Below, one piece after another: positions 9,138 to 18,001 of a stretch of 64,000 nt of DNA. A program made the position numbers and the translations under genes. The notes beneath the pieces are model-generated. The model was given only the letters and a program-made list of their open reading frames with translations. It was not told where the DNA came from and searched no databases. The stretch is from Methylocaldum sp. 14B (GTDB taxonomy: Bacteria; Pseudomonadota; Gammaproteobacteria; Methylococcales; Methylococcaceae), in the NCBI RefSeq assembly GCF_002005105.1, contig NZ_MSCV01000013.1:1-64000 (forward strand), read 5' to 3'. Within the stretch, counting starts at the first letter, position 1; every line of letters starts with the position of its first letter.

Positions 9138-10349
9138 ATGCGTATTCTTCATATACTTGATCATTCGATCCCATTACATAGCGGCTACACGTTCAGAACG
9201 CGCGCTATCTTGGAGCACCAGCGCGCTCTGGGCTTCGAAACCTTTCACATCACCTCGGCGAAGCAAAAGGGACCCGACGTGCTGGTTGAGGAAGTGGACG
9301 GTTTTCGTTTTTACCGAACGGCCCAACCAAAAAGTTTTTTTTCCACCCTGCCTGTGCTGAACCAATTTTCAATCATCAACAGTCTGGCGGAACGAGTCGG
9401 CGAAGCCGTGGAAGAAGTCAAACCCGATATCATCCACGCCCATTCGCCCGTATTGAACGGATTGGCAGCTTTGCGCGTGGCGCAATGGTTTTCCCTTCCC
9501 GTCGTGTACGAATGTCGAGCCTTCTGGGAAGATGCCGCAGTCGACCACAGGACATGCCGAGAGGGAGGTTTGCGCTACCGCATAACCCGGTCGCTCGAGA
9601 CTTACGTCTTCAGAAGGGCCAATGCAGTAACGACGATCTGCGAAGGACTCAAGAGAGACATCGTCGAGCGAGGCATTCCCGAGCAAAACGTTACGGTCAT
9701 ACCCAATGCCGTCGATATTAACCGCTTTTCCCTGAGCGGTCCGGCAGACGCAGAGTTGAAGAAGCAGCTAGGGTTAGAGGAAAACCTCGTTCTCGGGTTT
9801 ATCGGGTCGTTCTACGCGTACGAGGGCCTGATGTTGCTGCTGGAGGCTCTGCTTAGAATTCTCGAAGTCAATCCCGAGGTTCGGCTTCTCTTGGTGGGCG
9901 GCGGTCCTCAGGAGAATCTGCTCAAGCAGCGCGCGCAAGAGCTCGGGTTATCCCAGAAAGTGATCTTTTCCGGTCGCGTTCCCCATGATCAGGTTCAGAA
10001 GTATTACGACCAGGTGGATCTGTTCGTATATCCCCGCATGTCCATGCGCTTGACCGAGTTGGTTACGCCATTGAAGCCGCTGGAAGCCCTGGCTCACGGA
10101 AAATTGGTCATCGCGTCCGATGTCGGCGGTCATCGGGAATTGATTCGACACGGAGAGACCGGATGGTTATTCAAGGCGGGCGATCCGGGCGCCTTGGCCG
10201 ACATGGTGGTAAGCGCGCTGAATCGCCGGGACGAGTGGTCACGGTTTAGAGTCGCCGGACGGGAATACGTGGAGCGAGAACGCACTTGGGCGCACAGCGT
10301 TTCGCGCTATAAGCCGATTTATGAAAGCCTGCTGAACCGGAGTAACTGA
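9138..10349 (+). CDS. Glycosyltransferase (GT4), XrtA/PEP-CTERM family TIGR04063 type
   Basis: A 403-residue GT-B glycosyltransferase starting MRILHILDHSIPLHSGYTFR, the usual opening of the exosortase A-associated group that follows the amidotransferase. The acceptor lobe has the HAHSPVLNGLAAL segment. The donor lobe has LGFIGSFYAYEGLMLLLEAL and a late PLKPLEALAHGKLVIASDVG segment, equivalent to the E-x7-E region. It is bounded by a 21-bp gap on the left and only 2 bp on the right, so it is translated with the second amidotransferase. Specificity cannot be read from sequence. Confidence 0.9.
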   Translation: MRILHILDHSIPLHSGYTFRTRAILEHQRALGFETFHITSAKQKGPDVLVEEVDGFRFYRTAQPKSFFSTLPVLNQFSIINSLAERVGEAVEEVKPDIIHAHSPVLNGLAALRVAQWFSLPVVYECRAFWEDAAVDHRTCREGGLRYRITRSLETYVFRRANAVTTICEGLKRDIVERGIPEQNVTVIPNAVDINRFSLSGPADAELKKQLGLEENLVLGFIGSFYAYEGLMLLLEALLRILEVNPEVRLLLVGGGPQENLLKQRAQELGLSQKVIFSGRVPHDQVQKYYDQVDLFVYPRMSMRLTELVTPLKPLEALAHGKLVIASDVGGHRELIRHGETGWLFKAGDPGALADMVVSALNRRDEWSRFRVAGREYVERERTWAHSVSRYKPIYESLLNRSN

Positions 10350-10351
10350 TC

Positions 10352-12187
10352 ATGCAGGACATGCTGGGTTGGTATCAGGTACCCGCAGATCAGGAAACTA
10401 CTGCGGATTTTCTCAAGAGCTTCCGGGACCGTAGCGGTCGACCCGATTCGGTCCGTGCCGTGATCGGCGAAAGGGCGGGCTGCGTGGGACCTAAAGCGTC
10501 GCTCTATCAATCGAGTGACGGCTCGATCACGACGGTCGTCAGCGGTCGGCCTTACTGGACCAATCGGCGCTATGCGCAAATGGCGACGGATAACGGCATG
10601 GCCCAGTCGGTTGCGGAAGCGTATCGTGCCGACCCTGAAGGGTTTCTCGGAGACCTGCGAGGGAGTTTCGTGCTCGCCGTCATCGACGTTAACGCGCAGA
10701 GCGTAATGCTGGCGCTTGACCGCATCGGACAGCGCCACCTTTTTTATGCCGTTACGCCGGCAGGGCTGGTGTTCGGGACTCGCGCGGATGATCTGGTCCG
10801 TCATCCCGGCGTGAATACTGAGCTCTCTCTGCAAGCGCTGTTCGATTACGTCTATTTCCATCACTGTCCGAGTCCCGGCTCCATTTATGCGAAAGTCTAC
10901 AAACTCGAGGGAGGCGAGTGCCTCGTTTGGCGCGACGGTTCGGTGAGCCGCCGCTATTATTGGCTGCCCGAATTCAGGGAGGACAGCGATGCCGCTGTCG
11001 AGCGCGAAGGAACAAAACTTTTGGAACTTCTTACCGAGGCGGTGCGGCGGGAAACGCACGGCGCGTCCAAGATCGGCGCTTTCCTGAGCGGCGGACTCGA
11101 CAGTTCTACGGTCTCCGGGCTATTGGCTCGAGAGAGCGAAGGTGAGGCCGATACGTTTTCCATCGGTTTTCCCGTCGAAGGCTATGACGAAATCGCCTAT
11201 GCGCGCACCGCCGCCAAACATTTCAATACCCGTCAGCACGAATACTATTTGACGCCGGCTGATGCGGTGACCGCCATCCCCTTGGTGGCTGCGGCATGCG
11301 ACGAGCCTTTCGGCAACTCATCGGCCTTGCCGGCCTACTTTTGCGCAAAGCTGGCGCGCGAGCATGGCGTGGATCGCTTATTGGGTGGCGATGGCGGTGA
11401 TGAGCTTTTCGCCGGTAACGAGCGTTATGCCAAGCAACTGCTGTTCGAATATTTCTGGAAAGTGCCTTCTCCGTTGAGGAAGACGTTCGAGTTCGCTTTG
11501 AATCGAATCCCGCCGGCTTTGCAGAAAGGTATCGTCCGAAAAGCCGGGCGTTACGTCGAGCAAGCCGGGACACCGCTGCCGGATCGGCTACAGGATTACA
11601 ATTTCCTGCACCGCCACGATGTGAATGAGATATTCCATCCGGATCTCCTGGCATCGATCGATGTCGGCGCGCCTCTGTCGATCCAGCAAGCATGTTACCG
11701 CAGGCCAAAAGAAGCCTCTCCGCTTAACCGGATGCTTTATCTGGATTGGAAAATCACGCTGCATGACAATGACTTGGTCAAGGTCAACCGGATGTGCGAG
11801 CTGGCAGGGGTCGAGGTGGCCTATCCCATGCTGGACGATGCCGTGATCGAGCTGTCTTGCAGGATTCCGTCTAAAACCAAGCTGAAGGCCAATAACCTGA
11901 GATGGTTCTACAAACGGGCAATGCACGGATTTCTGCCGGCCGAGATCATCAACAAATCGAAACACGGTTTCGGTCTGCCTTTCGGCATCTGGCTGCAGAA
12001 TCATGAGGAGCTCAAAGCGCTTGCCTACGGCAGCATTCAGCAACTCAAAGGGCGCGGCTATTTCCGGGCGGAATTCCTGGATCACGCTATCGCCATGCAC
12101 CAGTCGGTTCACGCCGCCTACTACGGCGAACTGATTTGGGTGCTGATGATGCTGGAACAGTGGTTCCAAACCCATGCCATCCGTTAA
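10352..12187 (+). CDS. Second asparagine-synthase-like amidotransferase with a degenerate glutaminase site
   Basis: A 611-residue homologue of asparagine synthetase. The C-terminal synthetase domain is intact: PP-loop SGGLDSS near residue 250, LGGDGGDELFAGNERY further on, and the late KSKHGFGLPFG segment. The N-terminal class II amidotransferase domain keeps its overall layout (VSGRPYWTN, DLRGSFVLAVID, LALDRIGQRHLFY) but has no cysteine at position 2. The protein starts MQDMLGWYQ, where the active family has MCGI. It therefore probably cannot hydrolyse glutamine and may use ammonia, another amine, or ammonia from amidotransferase 1 encoded two genes upstream. The start ATG 10352 is 2 bp after the previous stop, with GGAG upstream. 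Confidence 0.85.
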   Translation: MQDMLGWYQVPADQETTADFLKSFRDRSGRPDSVRAVIGERAGCVGPKASLYQSSDGSITTVVSGRPYWTNRRYAQMATDNGMAQSVAEAYRADPEGFLGDLRGSFVLAVIDVNAQSVMLALDRIGQRHLFYAVTPAGLVFGTRADDLVRHPGVNTELSLQALFDYVYFHHCPSPGSIYAKVYKLEGGECLVWRDGSVSRRYYWLPEFREDSDAAVEREGTKLLELLTEAVRRETHGASKIGAFLSGGLDSSTVSGLLARESEGEADTFSIGFPVEGYDEIAYARTAAKHFNTRQHEYYLTPADAVTAIPLVAAACDEPFGNSSALPAYFCAKLAREHGVDRLLGGDGGDELFAGNERYAKQLLFEYFWKVPSPLRKTFEFALNRIPPALQKGIVRKAGRYVEQAGTPLPDRLQDYNFLHRHDVNEIFHPDLLASIDVGAPLSIQQACYRRPKEASPLNRMLYLDWKITLHDNDLVKVNRMCELAGVEVAYPMLDDAVIELSCRIPSKTKLKANNLRWFYKRAMHGFLPAEIINKSKHGFGLPFGIWLQNHEELKALAYGSIQQLKGRGYFRAEFLDHAIAMHQSVHAAYYGELIWVLMMLEQWFQTHAIR

Positions 12188-13160
12188 TCCTGCAATGGAA
12201 AACATGACGCTCGGCCTGCTCAAGGCGGCCGGCGGCTTTATGTGCGGTTTCGGGCGAAAGCGCAAGCTCTCCATCCTGATTTACCACCGCGTGTTGAGCG
12301 AACCCGATTTCATGCGCCGGGACGAAATCGATGCACACACCTTCGGTTGGCAAATGGAGCTTCTCGCGCGTAGCTTCAACGTGTTGCCGTTGACGGAGGC
12401 ATTGGACCGCCTGCGCCTTGGCGATCTGCCGCCTAGAGCCGTGTGCATCACGTTCGACGACGGCTATGCGGATAACGCAACGCTGGCGCTCTCCATTCTT
12501 CAGCGCTGGAATCTGCCGGCTACCTTTTTTATCGCGACCGGATTTCTCGACGGCGGACGCATGTGGAATGACACCGTGCTCGAATCGGTCCGCGTACTGG
12601 ATGATGAACGCCTGGATCTTTCTTCGATAGGGCAGGGTGTCCACCCGATTGCGACGCCCGAGGACAAAGCCCGAACCGGCCACGCGCTGCTAAACCGGCT
12701 GAAGCACCTGCCCACCCGTCAAAGGGCGGAATACGTCGACCACATTGCTTCTCTGGCGGGCAATTTGCCGGACAACTTGATGATGTCCTCTTCGCAAGTC
12801 AAGGCGATGCACGCTCACGGCATGGAAATCGGCGGGCACACGGTCAATCATCCGATTCTGGCCAATTTGTCCGAAGAAGAAGCTCGAAGCGAAATCGGAG
12901 AAGGAAAGGCCGCGCTCGAAGCCATTATCCAGGAGAAGATTCGCTTCTTTGCCTATCCGAACGGCAAGCCCGTCAAGGACTACAAGCGGGATCAGATCGC
13001 AATCGTTCGGGACTTGGGATTTCAGGCGGCGGCCTCCACCACTCGGGGAGTTGCGGATAGCAGAAGCGATATCTGGCAGTTGCCGAGGTTTACGCCCTGG
13101 GATCGTTCGCCGGCGAAGTTCATGGCCAGACTGATCGCCAATTTTTCGCGAGCCGCTTGA
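12174..13160 (+). CDS. Polysaccharide deacetylase (NodB family), second copy in the locus
   Basis: A 328-residue carbohydrate esterase distinct from the deacetylase at 1366. It has the canonical motif 1 ITFDDGYADN, the metal-binding HTVNH (motif 2) and the late FAYPNGKP segment seen in family 4 esterases. The first ATG at 12174 overlaps the amidotransferase by 14 bp; an in-frame ATG at 12195 is the alternative and would leave a 7-bp gap. The N-terminal 35 residues are basic and mildly hydrophobic without a clear cleavage site, so location is uncertain. It probably trims acetyl groups from the polysaccharide before or during export. The following glycosyltransferase begins immediately after its TGA. 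Confidence 0.88.
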   Translation: MPSVNPAMENMTLGLLKAAGGFMCGFGRKRKLSILIYHRVLSEPDFMRRDEIDAHTFGWQMELLARSFNVLPLTEALDRLRLGDLPPRAVCITFDDGYADNATLALSILQRWNLPATFFIATGFLDGGRMWNDTVLESVRVLDDERLDLSSIGQGVHPIATPEDKARTGHALLNRLKHLPTRQRAEYVDHIASLAGNLPDNLMMSSSQVKAMHAHGMEIGGHTVNHPILANLSEEEARSEIGEGKAALEAIIQEKIRFFAYPNGKPVKDYKRDQIAIVRDLGFQAAASTTRGVADSRSDIWQLPRFTPWDRSPAKFMARLIANFSRAA

Positions 13161-14321
13161 ATGCTATTGTCGAAAAAAGCGGCAGGTTCGAACTCGAATC
13201 ATCCTGCTCCAGAGGAAAATACCCTGCGCGTCGGCCTAGTGGGTCCCTTGCCGCCTCCCTCGGGCGGCATGGCGAATCAGACCCGCCAGCTCATGGAATT
13301 GCTCGTTTCGCGCGGTATCGCCGTTACCCTCGTGCGGGTGAATGAACCCTATCGCCCCGCCTGGGTGGGAAAGCTTAAGGGCATTCGAGCCGTCCCGCGT
13401 TTAATGGCTTATATAGCCCGACTCCGGCGTGTAGCGAGACAGGTTGACGTGTTGCACGTCATGGCGAATTCCGGATGGTCATGGCATTTGTTCGCCGCTC
13501 CCGCGTTGTGGATCGCGTGGCTGAACAAGGTTCCCGTCGTCCTCAACTATCGAGGGGGAGAGGCCGAGCGTTTCTTCGTTCGTTCGATGCGTTGGATCAG
13601 GCCCAGCCTCGAAAAAGCGAGCCTAATTGCGGTGCCGTCCGGGTTCTTGCAGGCAGTATTCGGACGCTTTGGCTTCGATACGACCGTCGTGCCCAATATC
13701 GTCGATTTGAAGCGTTTTAGGCCGAAACCCGAATTGTCTCCTCTCCACACGCAAAGGCCGCACATCGTCATTGCGCGGAATTTGGAACCGATCTATGGAC
13801 TCACGACCGCGCTCCGCGCGTTCGCTTTGTTGCTGCGAGAAAAGCCAGGGGCGCGCCTTTCCATTGCAGGTTCAGGTCCGCAACGACAGGAATTGGAAGA
13901 TTTAGCGTTAGCGCTAGGGATCGGCCAAAACGTGACCTTCACCGGACGCTTGAGTCCGGATGAAATGGCCGAACTTTACCGGCAGGCAGACGTGATGCTG
14001 AATCCGACCACCGTCGATAACATGCCCAATTCCATTCTCGAGGGGATGGCGTCGGGTTTGCCGATCGTCAGCACCCATGTTGGGGGCGTGCCTTACATGG
14101 TTGAGCATGAGAAGACGGCATTGTTGGTTCCCCCCGAGGATCCGGATGCCATGTCTGAACAGTTAGTCCGGGTAACCTCGGATATGGCGCTTTACAAAAG
14201 CCTCGCGGAAAACGGCTTGGCAGAAGTGACCCGATACGGAATAGACGCGATCGTACCGGAATGGGTGCGTATCTATTGTGCCTTGGCTGGTTATGATTCT
14301 GCCCTATCTGAAAGCTGGTAA
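13161..14321 (+). CDS. Glycosyltransferase family 4 protein, last gene of the first XrtA operon
   Basis: A 386-residue GT-B glycosyltransferase. After a polar 25-residue leader, the acceptor lobe begins LRVGLVGPLPPPSGGMANQT, a glycine-rich loop typical of the family. IVIARNLEPIYGLTTALRAF opens the donor lobe, and NPTTVDNMPNSILEGMASGL is the E-x7-E region. The ATG directly abuts the TGA of the deacetylase with no spacer, indicating coupling. The gene ends the plus-strand operon; 80 bp downstream a repeat cluster begins. Donor sugar unknown. Confidence 0.88.
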   Translation: MLLSKKAAGSNSNHPAPEENTLRVGLVGPLPPPSGGMANQTRQLMELLVSRGIAVTLVRVNEPYRPAWVGKLKGIRAVPRLMAYIARLRRVARQVDVLHVMANSGWSWHLFAAPALWIAWLNKVPVVLNYRGGEAERFFVRSMRWIRPSLEKASLIAVPSGFLQAVFGRFGFDTTVVPNIVDLKRFRPKPELSPLHTQRPHIVIARNLEPIYGLTTALRAFALLLREKPGARLSIAGSGPQRQELEDLALALGIGQNVTFTGRLSPDEMAELYRQADVMLNPTTVDNMPNSILEGMASGLPIVSTHVGGVPYMVEHEKTALLVPPEDPDAMSEQLVRVTSDMALYKSLAENGLAEVTRYGIDAIVPEWVRIYCALAGYDSALSESW

Positions 14322-14575
14322 ATCATTGGCTTGGTTCTAAGCTACGGCTGAATGTATGCCTACTGACTTTTTTTGCCAGCCTGTAAGGCTCTATCGCGAG
14401 TAATTCCAAATCGCTTTCAATCCGGCATTCATTTTGTAGGATGGGTAGAGCGAAGCGAAACCCATCGATGGTGGGTTAGGCGCACATCAGCACTGATCGA
14501 CCGCCGATCACTGTGCTTCGCGTGCGCCGTAACCCACCAAGCGACCTTCAATCGGTGGCTTACGCGGAGCCTGTC

Positions 14576-14622
14576 CTGAGCCCTTCGACGATGCTCAGGA
14601 CAGGCTTGTCGAAGGGCCTGTC
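14576..14622 (+). repeat. 47-bp hairpin insertion inside repeat copy A1
   Basis: The heptamer GCCTGTC occurs on both sides (14569-14575 and 14616-14622). The segment between is absent from the otherwise collinear copy at 28611, so this is an insertion or a tandem expansion bounded by a 7-bp duplication. Together with its flank it forms a perfect 14-bp stem, AGCCTGTCCTGAGC (14568-14581) pairing with 14593-14606, followed by a CTTGTCGAAGGG word that is widespread as an intergenic repeat in gammaproteobacteria. Confidence 0.65.
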
Positions 14623-14633
14623 CCGAGCGGAGA

Positions 14634-14824
14634 CTAGAGCATTGTCCGACTCGGTGTCAGGAAGCCCGATATGTAGGTCGGCAATCCCTTGCCGACTTAT
14701 CGGCTCGGCAAAGGACTTTGTGGGAAGGGTCGCGACTAAAGCGATTTGCGATTGGGAAGGGATTGCCGACCTACATTCTTCCCGCCCGACACGAAGCCGT
14801 ACACCGGGATGAAAAACACTCTAG
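14634..14824 (+). mobile_element. 191-bp MITE-like element with CTAGAG ends, nested in repeat A1
   Basis: The element begins CTAGAGCATTGTC and ends GAAAAACACTCTAG, so its tips are inverted copies of CTAGAG. Inside lies an inverted pair of the word GTAGGTCGGCAATCCC (14673 onward on the plus strand, 14755-14774 inverted). Removing it while leaving one CTAG restores exactly the spacing of the uninterrupted repeat at 28611 (GCGGAG, five bases, GGGCTA), which argues for a real insertion with a TA or CTAG target duplication. It encodes no protein. A shorter element with the same tips is at 25066-25144. Confidence 0.7.
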
Positions 14825-14941
14825 GGGCTAACCTATCCTACGATTCATGTTCACTCGAATACCGAATGGAGTAAGACCGCGAAACCGGCGGGTTACGGCA
14901 CGCGGGGAATCGCGCGGCCCTGAATTATCCGAGACGAATCC

Positions 14942-15598
14942 TCATTTCGGCCGCTCCCCATTTTTTTGTTGCGTTGAAGTCGAGCCTACTGCCTTGGACC
15001 GCTTCAACAGCAATTTCGAATTCGGAATATAGCGTAATCCCAACTGTATTACTTCCTTGGCCGCATCCTGTTGTCCGGCTTTTTCGTATAAATCAGCGAG
15101 CACGATATAGGCCCTTTCATATTTCGGTTTTAGCTGGAGGGCCTTCCGTAGGTCCTTGAACGCATCGCCCGGCTTTTGCATCATGGCAAACGTTTTTCCA
15201 CGGGTGGTCAACATCTCGGGGAGCAGGGGGAACGTGTTCGGGACCCTCGTGATGGTGTAGGTGAAATCATTGGTAGCCGCTGTGAGATAGCCCTCACGAT
15301 CCTTGGCACGGAAGTCCCGATAGTAGCGGTTAATGTAATTCAGGCCCCAGCAGTAGTGATGGACATGGCCATAACCTTCTCCGACGATACTCTGCCAGTG
15401 GCGGTGCTCGTTTCGTCTTTGTTGTTCCGATTTGGGGATCACATGTTGCGAGTCCGTGTGCATCTGAGCCTGACAGTAGGGCGGAAGCATGCCGATTTCC
15501 TGCTGCGTAGGACTGCCGCTGTTCCACGCCGAGCCCTCACCGGAATAAAGAAATGCGGCCAGAAGGGAAAGCTTGATCCACCAGGAAGATTGCCTCAT
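14942..15598 (-). CDS. Secreted tetratricopeptide-repeat protein
   Basis: A 218-residue protein. I chose the ATG at 15598 because it opens directly into a signal peptide (MRQSSWWIKLSLLAAFLYSG followed by a GSAW site); a longer frame upstream has no such feature. The middle has a cysteine/histidine/aromatic-rich section with YGHVHHYCWGLNYINRYYRD around residues 75-95. The C-terminal half has TPR-like helices (TRGKTFAMMQKPGDAFKDL, then YIVLADLYEKAGQQDAAKEV). It probably works in the periplasm as a scaffold, perhaps for the polysaccharide machinery around it, but no specific partner is visible. It converges with the glycosyltransferase operon ending at 14321. Confidence 0.8.
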   Translation of the reverse strand: MRQSSWWIKLSLLAAFLYSGEGSAWNSGSPTQQEIGMLPPYCQAQMHTDSQHVIPKSEQQRRNEHRHWQSIVGEGYGHVHHYCWGLNYINRYYRDFRAKDREGYLTAATNDFTYTITRVPNTFPLLPEMLTTRGKTFAMMQKPGDAFKDLRKALQLKPKYERAYIVLADLYEKAGQQDAAKEVIQLGLRYIPNSKLLLKRSKAVGSTSTQQKNGERPK

Positions 15599-16400
15599 GC
15601 CGATAACCTTTTTTGGAAAATGTTCATTAATGGGAAACCAGGAATTCTTATCCATCGACGCCGATCCGCCGGCACGAGGTATCAGTACAGTGACCCCGTC
15701 CATGAAATCATGATCGGGCAGAACGCCGATGTTCCGGAACCGAATCGGAAAGTTCGCGAGAGGATTTTTTACGTCTTCCCCAATGCACCTTGCAAGTTTT
15801 CGTCATTTTATATTATTACGCTTCGTGCCAAACCTGCGGCGTGAGCGAAATAGCCTTGGACGGAAATAGAAAAGCGGGATAGGGCACCACCCGGGCAGGC
15901 AAGACGCGGCTCCCAAACGATAAGCATCGGACCCATAGAGGGTCGTGGTGCAAAGTCCCTTGGCGACTCCGGCGCTCCCAGAGACGCGATCTGCGATGGG
16001 AAGGGTCACGATTGATGCAGTTCCGCTCGTTCACCGCATCCTACGGTTATATAGCCTTTTTGAAGATTTCCATTATTGCACTTCCCTGTTTTTATTTATT
16101 TAAAGCGCACTGTGTTCCGAATAATCTGAGGACATTGAGCTTTGGTTTCGAAAAAAAAGTGCATTTGTTTCGTTCATCACCTTGCTTTCACCCTTGGTAT
16201 ATTCGCTACATGCAAATTTTTACCGTCTTGAACCTCGTACAGACAGAGTTGCATTTATTAGTTGCATTCAGTGCATTGCCAGATTGGATCATATCATTGA
16301 TTCTCTTTAATTATCCAATCGTTCAGAATGCCCTATTTAAAAAAACATGGTCAGATATAGTTCGGATTCTTAATATACCTATCAATATCAGGAGAAAAAT
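15599..16400. other. Intergenic region: transition into an AT-rich island
   Basis: About 800 bp without a convincing gene. The first part (to about 16010) has base composition like the neighbours. It includes a GATGGGAAGGGTC word shared with other intergenic repeats and a GGCACC/GGTGC inverted segment near 15887-15953. From about 16050 the sequence becomes clearly AT-rich. A 130-codon frame at 16012-16404 is open but has no recognisable domain, an unusual composition and a repeat-like start, so I do not call it. The region presumably holds the promoters for the divergent TPR gene (minus) and the glycosyltransferase at 16401 (plus). Confidence 0.5.
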
Positions 16401-17348
16401 TTGAGCAATATTTATGTTGTAATAGTAACTTTCAACGGTCAACAATGGATACGCCGTGCATTATCGTCATTGCGAAACAGTACGGAACAGAGCCAAGTTA
16501 TCGTGGTGGACAATGCCTCAACGGATTCGACCGTTCATGTCGTCCAAGAAGAATATCCAGAAGTTGAGGTATTGAGTCTTCCAGAAAATAAAGGCTTTGG
16601 AGTCGGGAACAACATCGGAATTTCTCGTGCGCTTTCTAAGAATGCCGAATACATATTTTTGCTAAACCAGGACGCTTACGTAGCGCCAGATGCGATACGC
16701 AAGTTGGCAAATTTTCTTTCAAATAATGTCGAGTTTGGCCTGGCAACGCCTTTACATTGCAGTCCGGATTTGAAGAGAGTAGATATTAAGACTCAACGAA
16801 ATTATCTTAATCGCTTTGCCGTGGAATATCTTTCCGATGCATGTATCGGAATCAAAAAAGACTATTATAAGATTAAGGGTATTAATGCTGCGGCATGGAT
16901 GGTCAGAGCTTCCGCGTTTATGAAGGTAGGCGGATTTGATCCGTTGTTTTTTATGTATGGGGAAGACGATGATTTAATTAACCGATTTTCATTTCATAAC
17001 TGTAGTTTTGCACTGATTCCGGATGCACGGATCGTGCATCTAAGAGAGTCGCCGCCTTCAACCTCTTCTTCGTATTGGGAATCAGTTGAGAAGATGTCTG
17101 AGCGTGAGCGCTCGAGTATCCTTGTCGATTTAAAAGCTCCACTGGTGAGCTTTTCTTATATGTTGTCTTTACTTTTATCTAAAGGTATTGTCAGACCGTT
17201 AGCAGACTACATTGTTAATCATGATGGTAAATTATTAATTGCTTATTTATTGGCGACAGTTAGGCTTCTTCAAGAGCTTCCAACGATCAAAAAGCATGGT
17301 AAACAATGTGAAAGCAAAGGTCCTCATTTTTTGGGGGTAGAACAATAA
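16401..17348 (+). CDS. Family 2 glycosyltransferase (rhamnosyltransferase-like)
   Basis: A 315-residue GT-A glycosyltransferase beginning at TTG 16401 with GGAGAA five bases before it. The N-terminal IYVVIVTFNGQQWIRRALSS and VVDNASTDSTV segments are the GT2 nucleotide-binding core. FLLNQDAYV is a variant DXD region, and FFMYGEDDDLINRFSF is the catalytic ED motif typical of WbbL-like rhamnosyltransferases. The last 70 residues are hydrophobic and probably contact the membrane. The gene is markedly richer in A and T than the XrtA genes, and together with the following methyltransferase it looks horizontally acquired. Its stop overlaps the next start by one base (TAATG). Confidence 0.88.
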   Translation: MSNIYVVIVTFNGQQWIRRALSSLRNSTEQSQVIVVDNASTDSTVHVVQEEYPEVEVLSLPENKGFGVGNNIGISRALSKNAEYIFLLNQDAYVAPDAIRKLANFLSNNVEFGLATPLHCSPDLKRVDIKTQRNYLNRFAVEYLSDACIGIKKDYYKIKGINAAAWMVRASAFMKVGGFDPLFFMYGEDDDLINRFSFHNCSFALIPDARIVHLRESPPSTSSSYWESVEKMSERERSSILVDLKAPLVSFSYMLSLLLSKGIVRPLADYIVNHDGKLLIAYLLATVRLLQELPTIKKHGKQCESKGPHFLGVEQ

Positions 17349-18001
17349 TGGATGGTTTCAATAAATCATATACGGGACTCAGGCTGGATTTGCTCAGGCA
17401 TGTGAAGGGTAATAATCTTTCAATACTCGATATAGGCTGTGCTACCGGAGCGAATGCTGAATTTTTAAGGAATCAAAAAGTGGGAAGTTACTTCGAGGGT
17501 ATTGAAATAGATTCGGAAATGGCAGCCTTGGCTAAGCAGAACATGGATAAAGTGATCGTCGGCGATATTGAAGAGGTTTCCGTTTTTGATCAGATATCGG
17601 AAAGGAGCTTTGATGTCATATTGATTGGAGATGTCTTGGAGCACTTAAGGAATCCTTGGCGTATTCTCGGCGAATTGGCAACGAAGCTTAAATCTCAAGG
17701 AATAGTTATCTTTTCAGTACCAAATATTAGGCATATAGATGTTTTTATACATGTCTTTTTAAAAGGTTATTGGCCTTACAATGAAAGAGGTATATTTGAT
17801 AAGACCCATATTCGTATGTTTACAAAGCATAATATTTTGGAGTTGATTGATTTCGCTAATCTTTCTTTAATTGATATCGATAGGAACTATCGTTATCGTG
17901 ACGCGATAGGTAGTAAATTTCCGTTTTATGGTGGCGTGTTAAAAGCATTGTTTCCCGATCTTTATACTTTTCAATTTGTCGTTGTATGTGAAAAGCGATA
18001 G
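17348..18001 (+). CDS. Class I SAM-dependent methyltransferase
   Basis: A 217-residue methyltransferase with Rossmann motif I ILDIGCATGANAEFL (residues about 25-40), the acidic motif II region GIEIDSEMA, and the post-II segment FDVILIGDVLEHLRNPW. This pattern is typical of enzymes that methylate sugars or lipid carriers in glycan clusters. The ATG shares a base with the previous stop (TAATG), so it is coupled to the AT-rich glycosyltransferase. Base composition is equally AT-rich. The likely role is capping or decorating a glycan; the substrate is unknown. Confidence 0.88.
   Translation: MDGFNKSYTGLRLDLLRHVKGNNLSILDIGCATGANAEFLRNQKVGSYFEGIEIDSEMAALAKQNMDKVIVGDIEEVSVFDQISERSFDVILIGDVLEHLRNPWRILGELATKLKSQGIVIFSVPNIRHIDVFIHVFLKGYWPYNERGIFDKTHIRMFTKHNILELIDFANLSLIDIDRNYRYRDAIGSKFPFYGGVLKALFPDLYTFQFVVVCEKR

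Larger units (their letters stand above)
14401..14873 (+). repeat. Dispersed intergenic repeat family A, copy 1 (interrupted by two insertions)
   Basis: The left end reads TAATTCCAAATCGC and the right end CCGAATGGAGTAAG; these are the shared ends of a family with copies at 28611, 34384, 38129, 38871 (partial) and 51491. Characteristic internal words are TAGGATGGGTAGAGCGAAGC and ATCGATGGTGGGTTAGG, followed by self-complementary CGTAACCCACC/GGTGGGTTACG segments that would fold into long hairpins. Compared with the copy at 28611, this one contains two additional pieces, listed separately (14576-14622 and 14634-14824). No open reading frame of any substance lies inside. It fills most of the gap between the operon end and the converging TPR gene. 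Confidence 0.8.

Noticed and set aside
14401-14873. CRISPR array or integron attC array in the first repeat cluster
   Set aside because: No regularly spaced direct repeats with unique spacers and no integrase; the copies are dispersed inverted-repeat elements.
15840-16010. Riboswitch-like folded RNA upstream of the TPR gene or the glycosyltransferase
   Set aside because: A few complementary segments exist, but I could not match any riboswitch consensus and part of the sequence is shared with repeats.
16012-16404. 130-codon plus-strand open frame before the AT-rich glycosyltransferase
   Set aside because: No recognisable domain, no good ribosome site, starts in a repeat-like segment and runs through an AT-rich stretch where long frames arise by chance.
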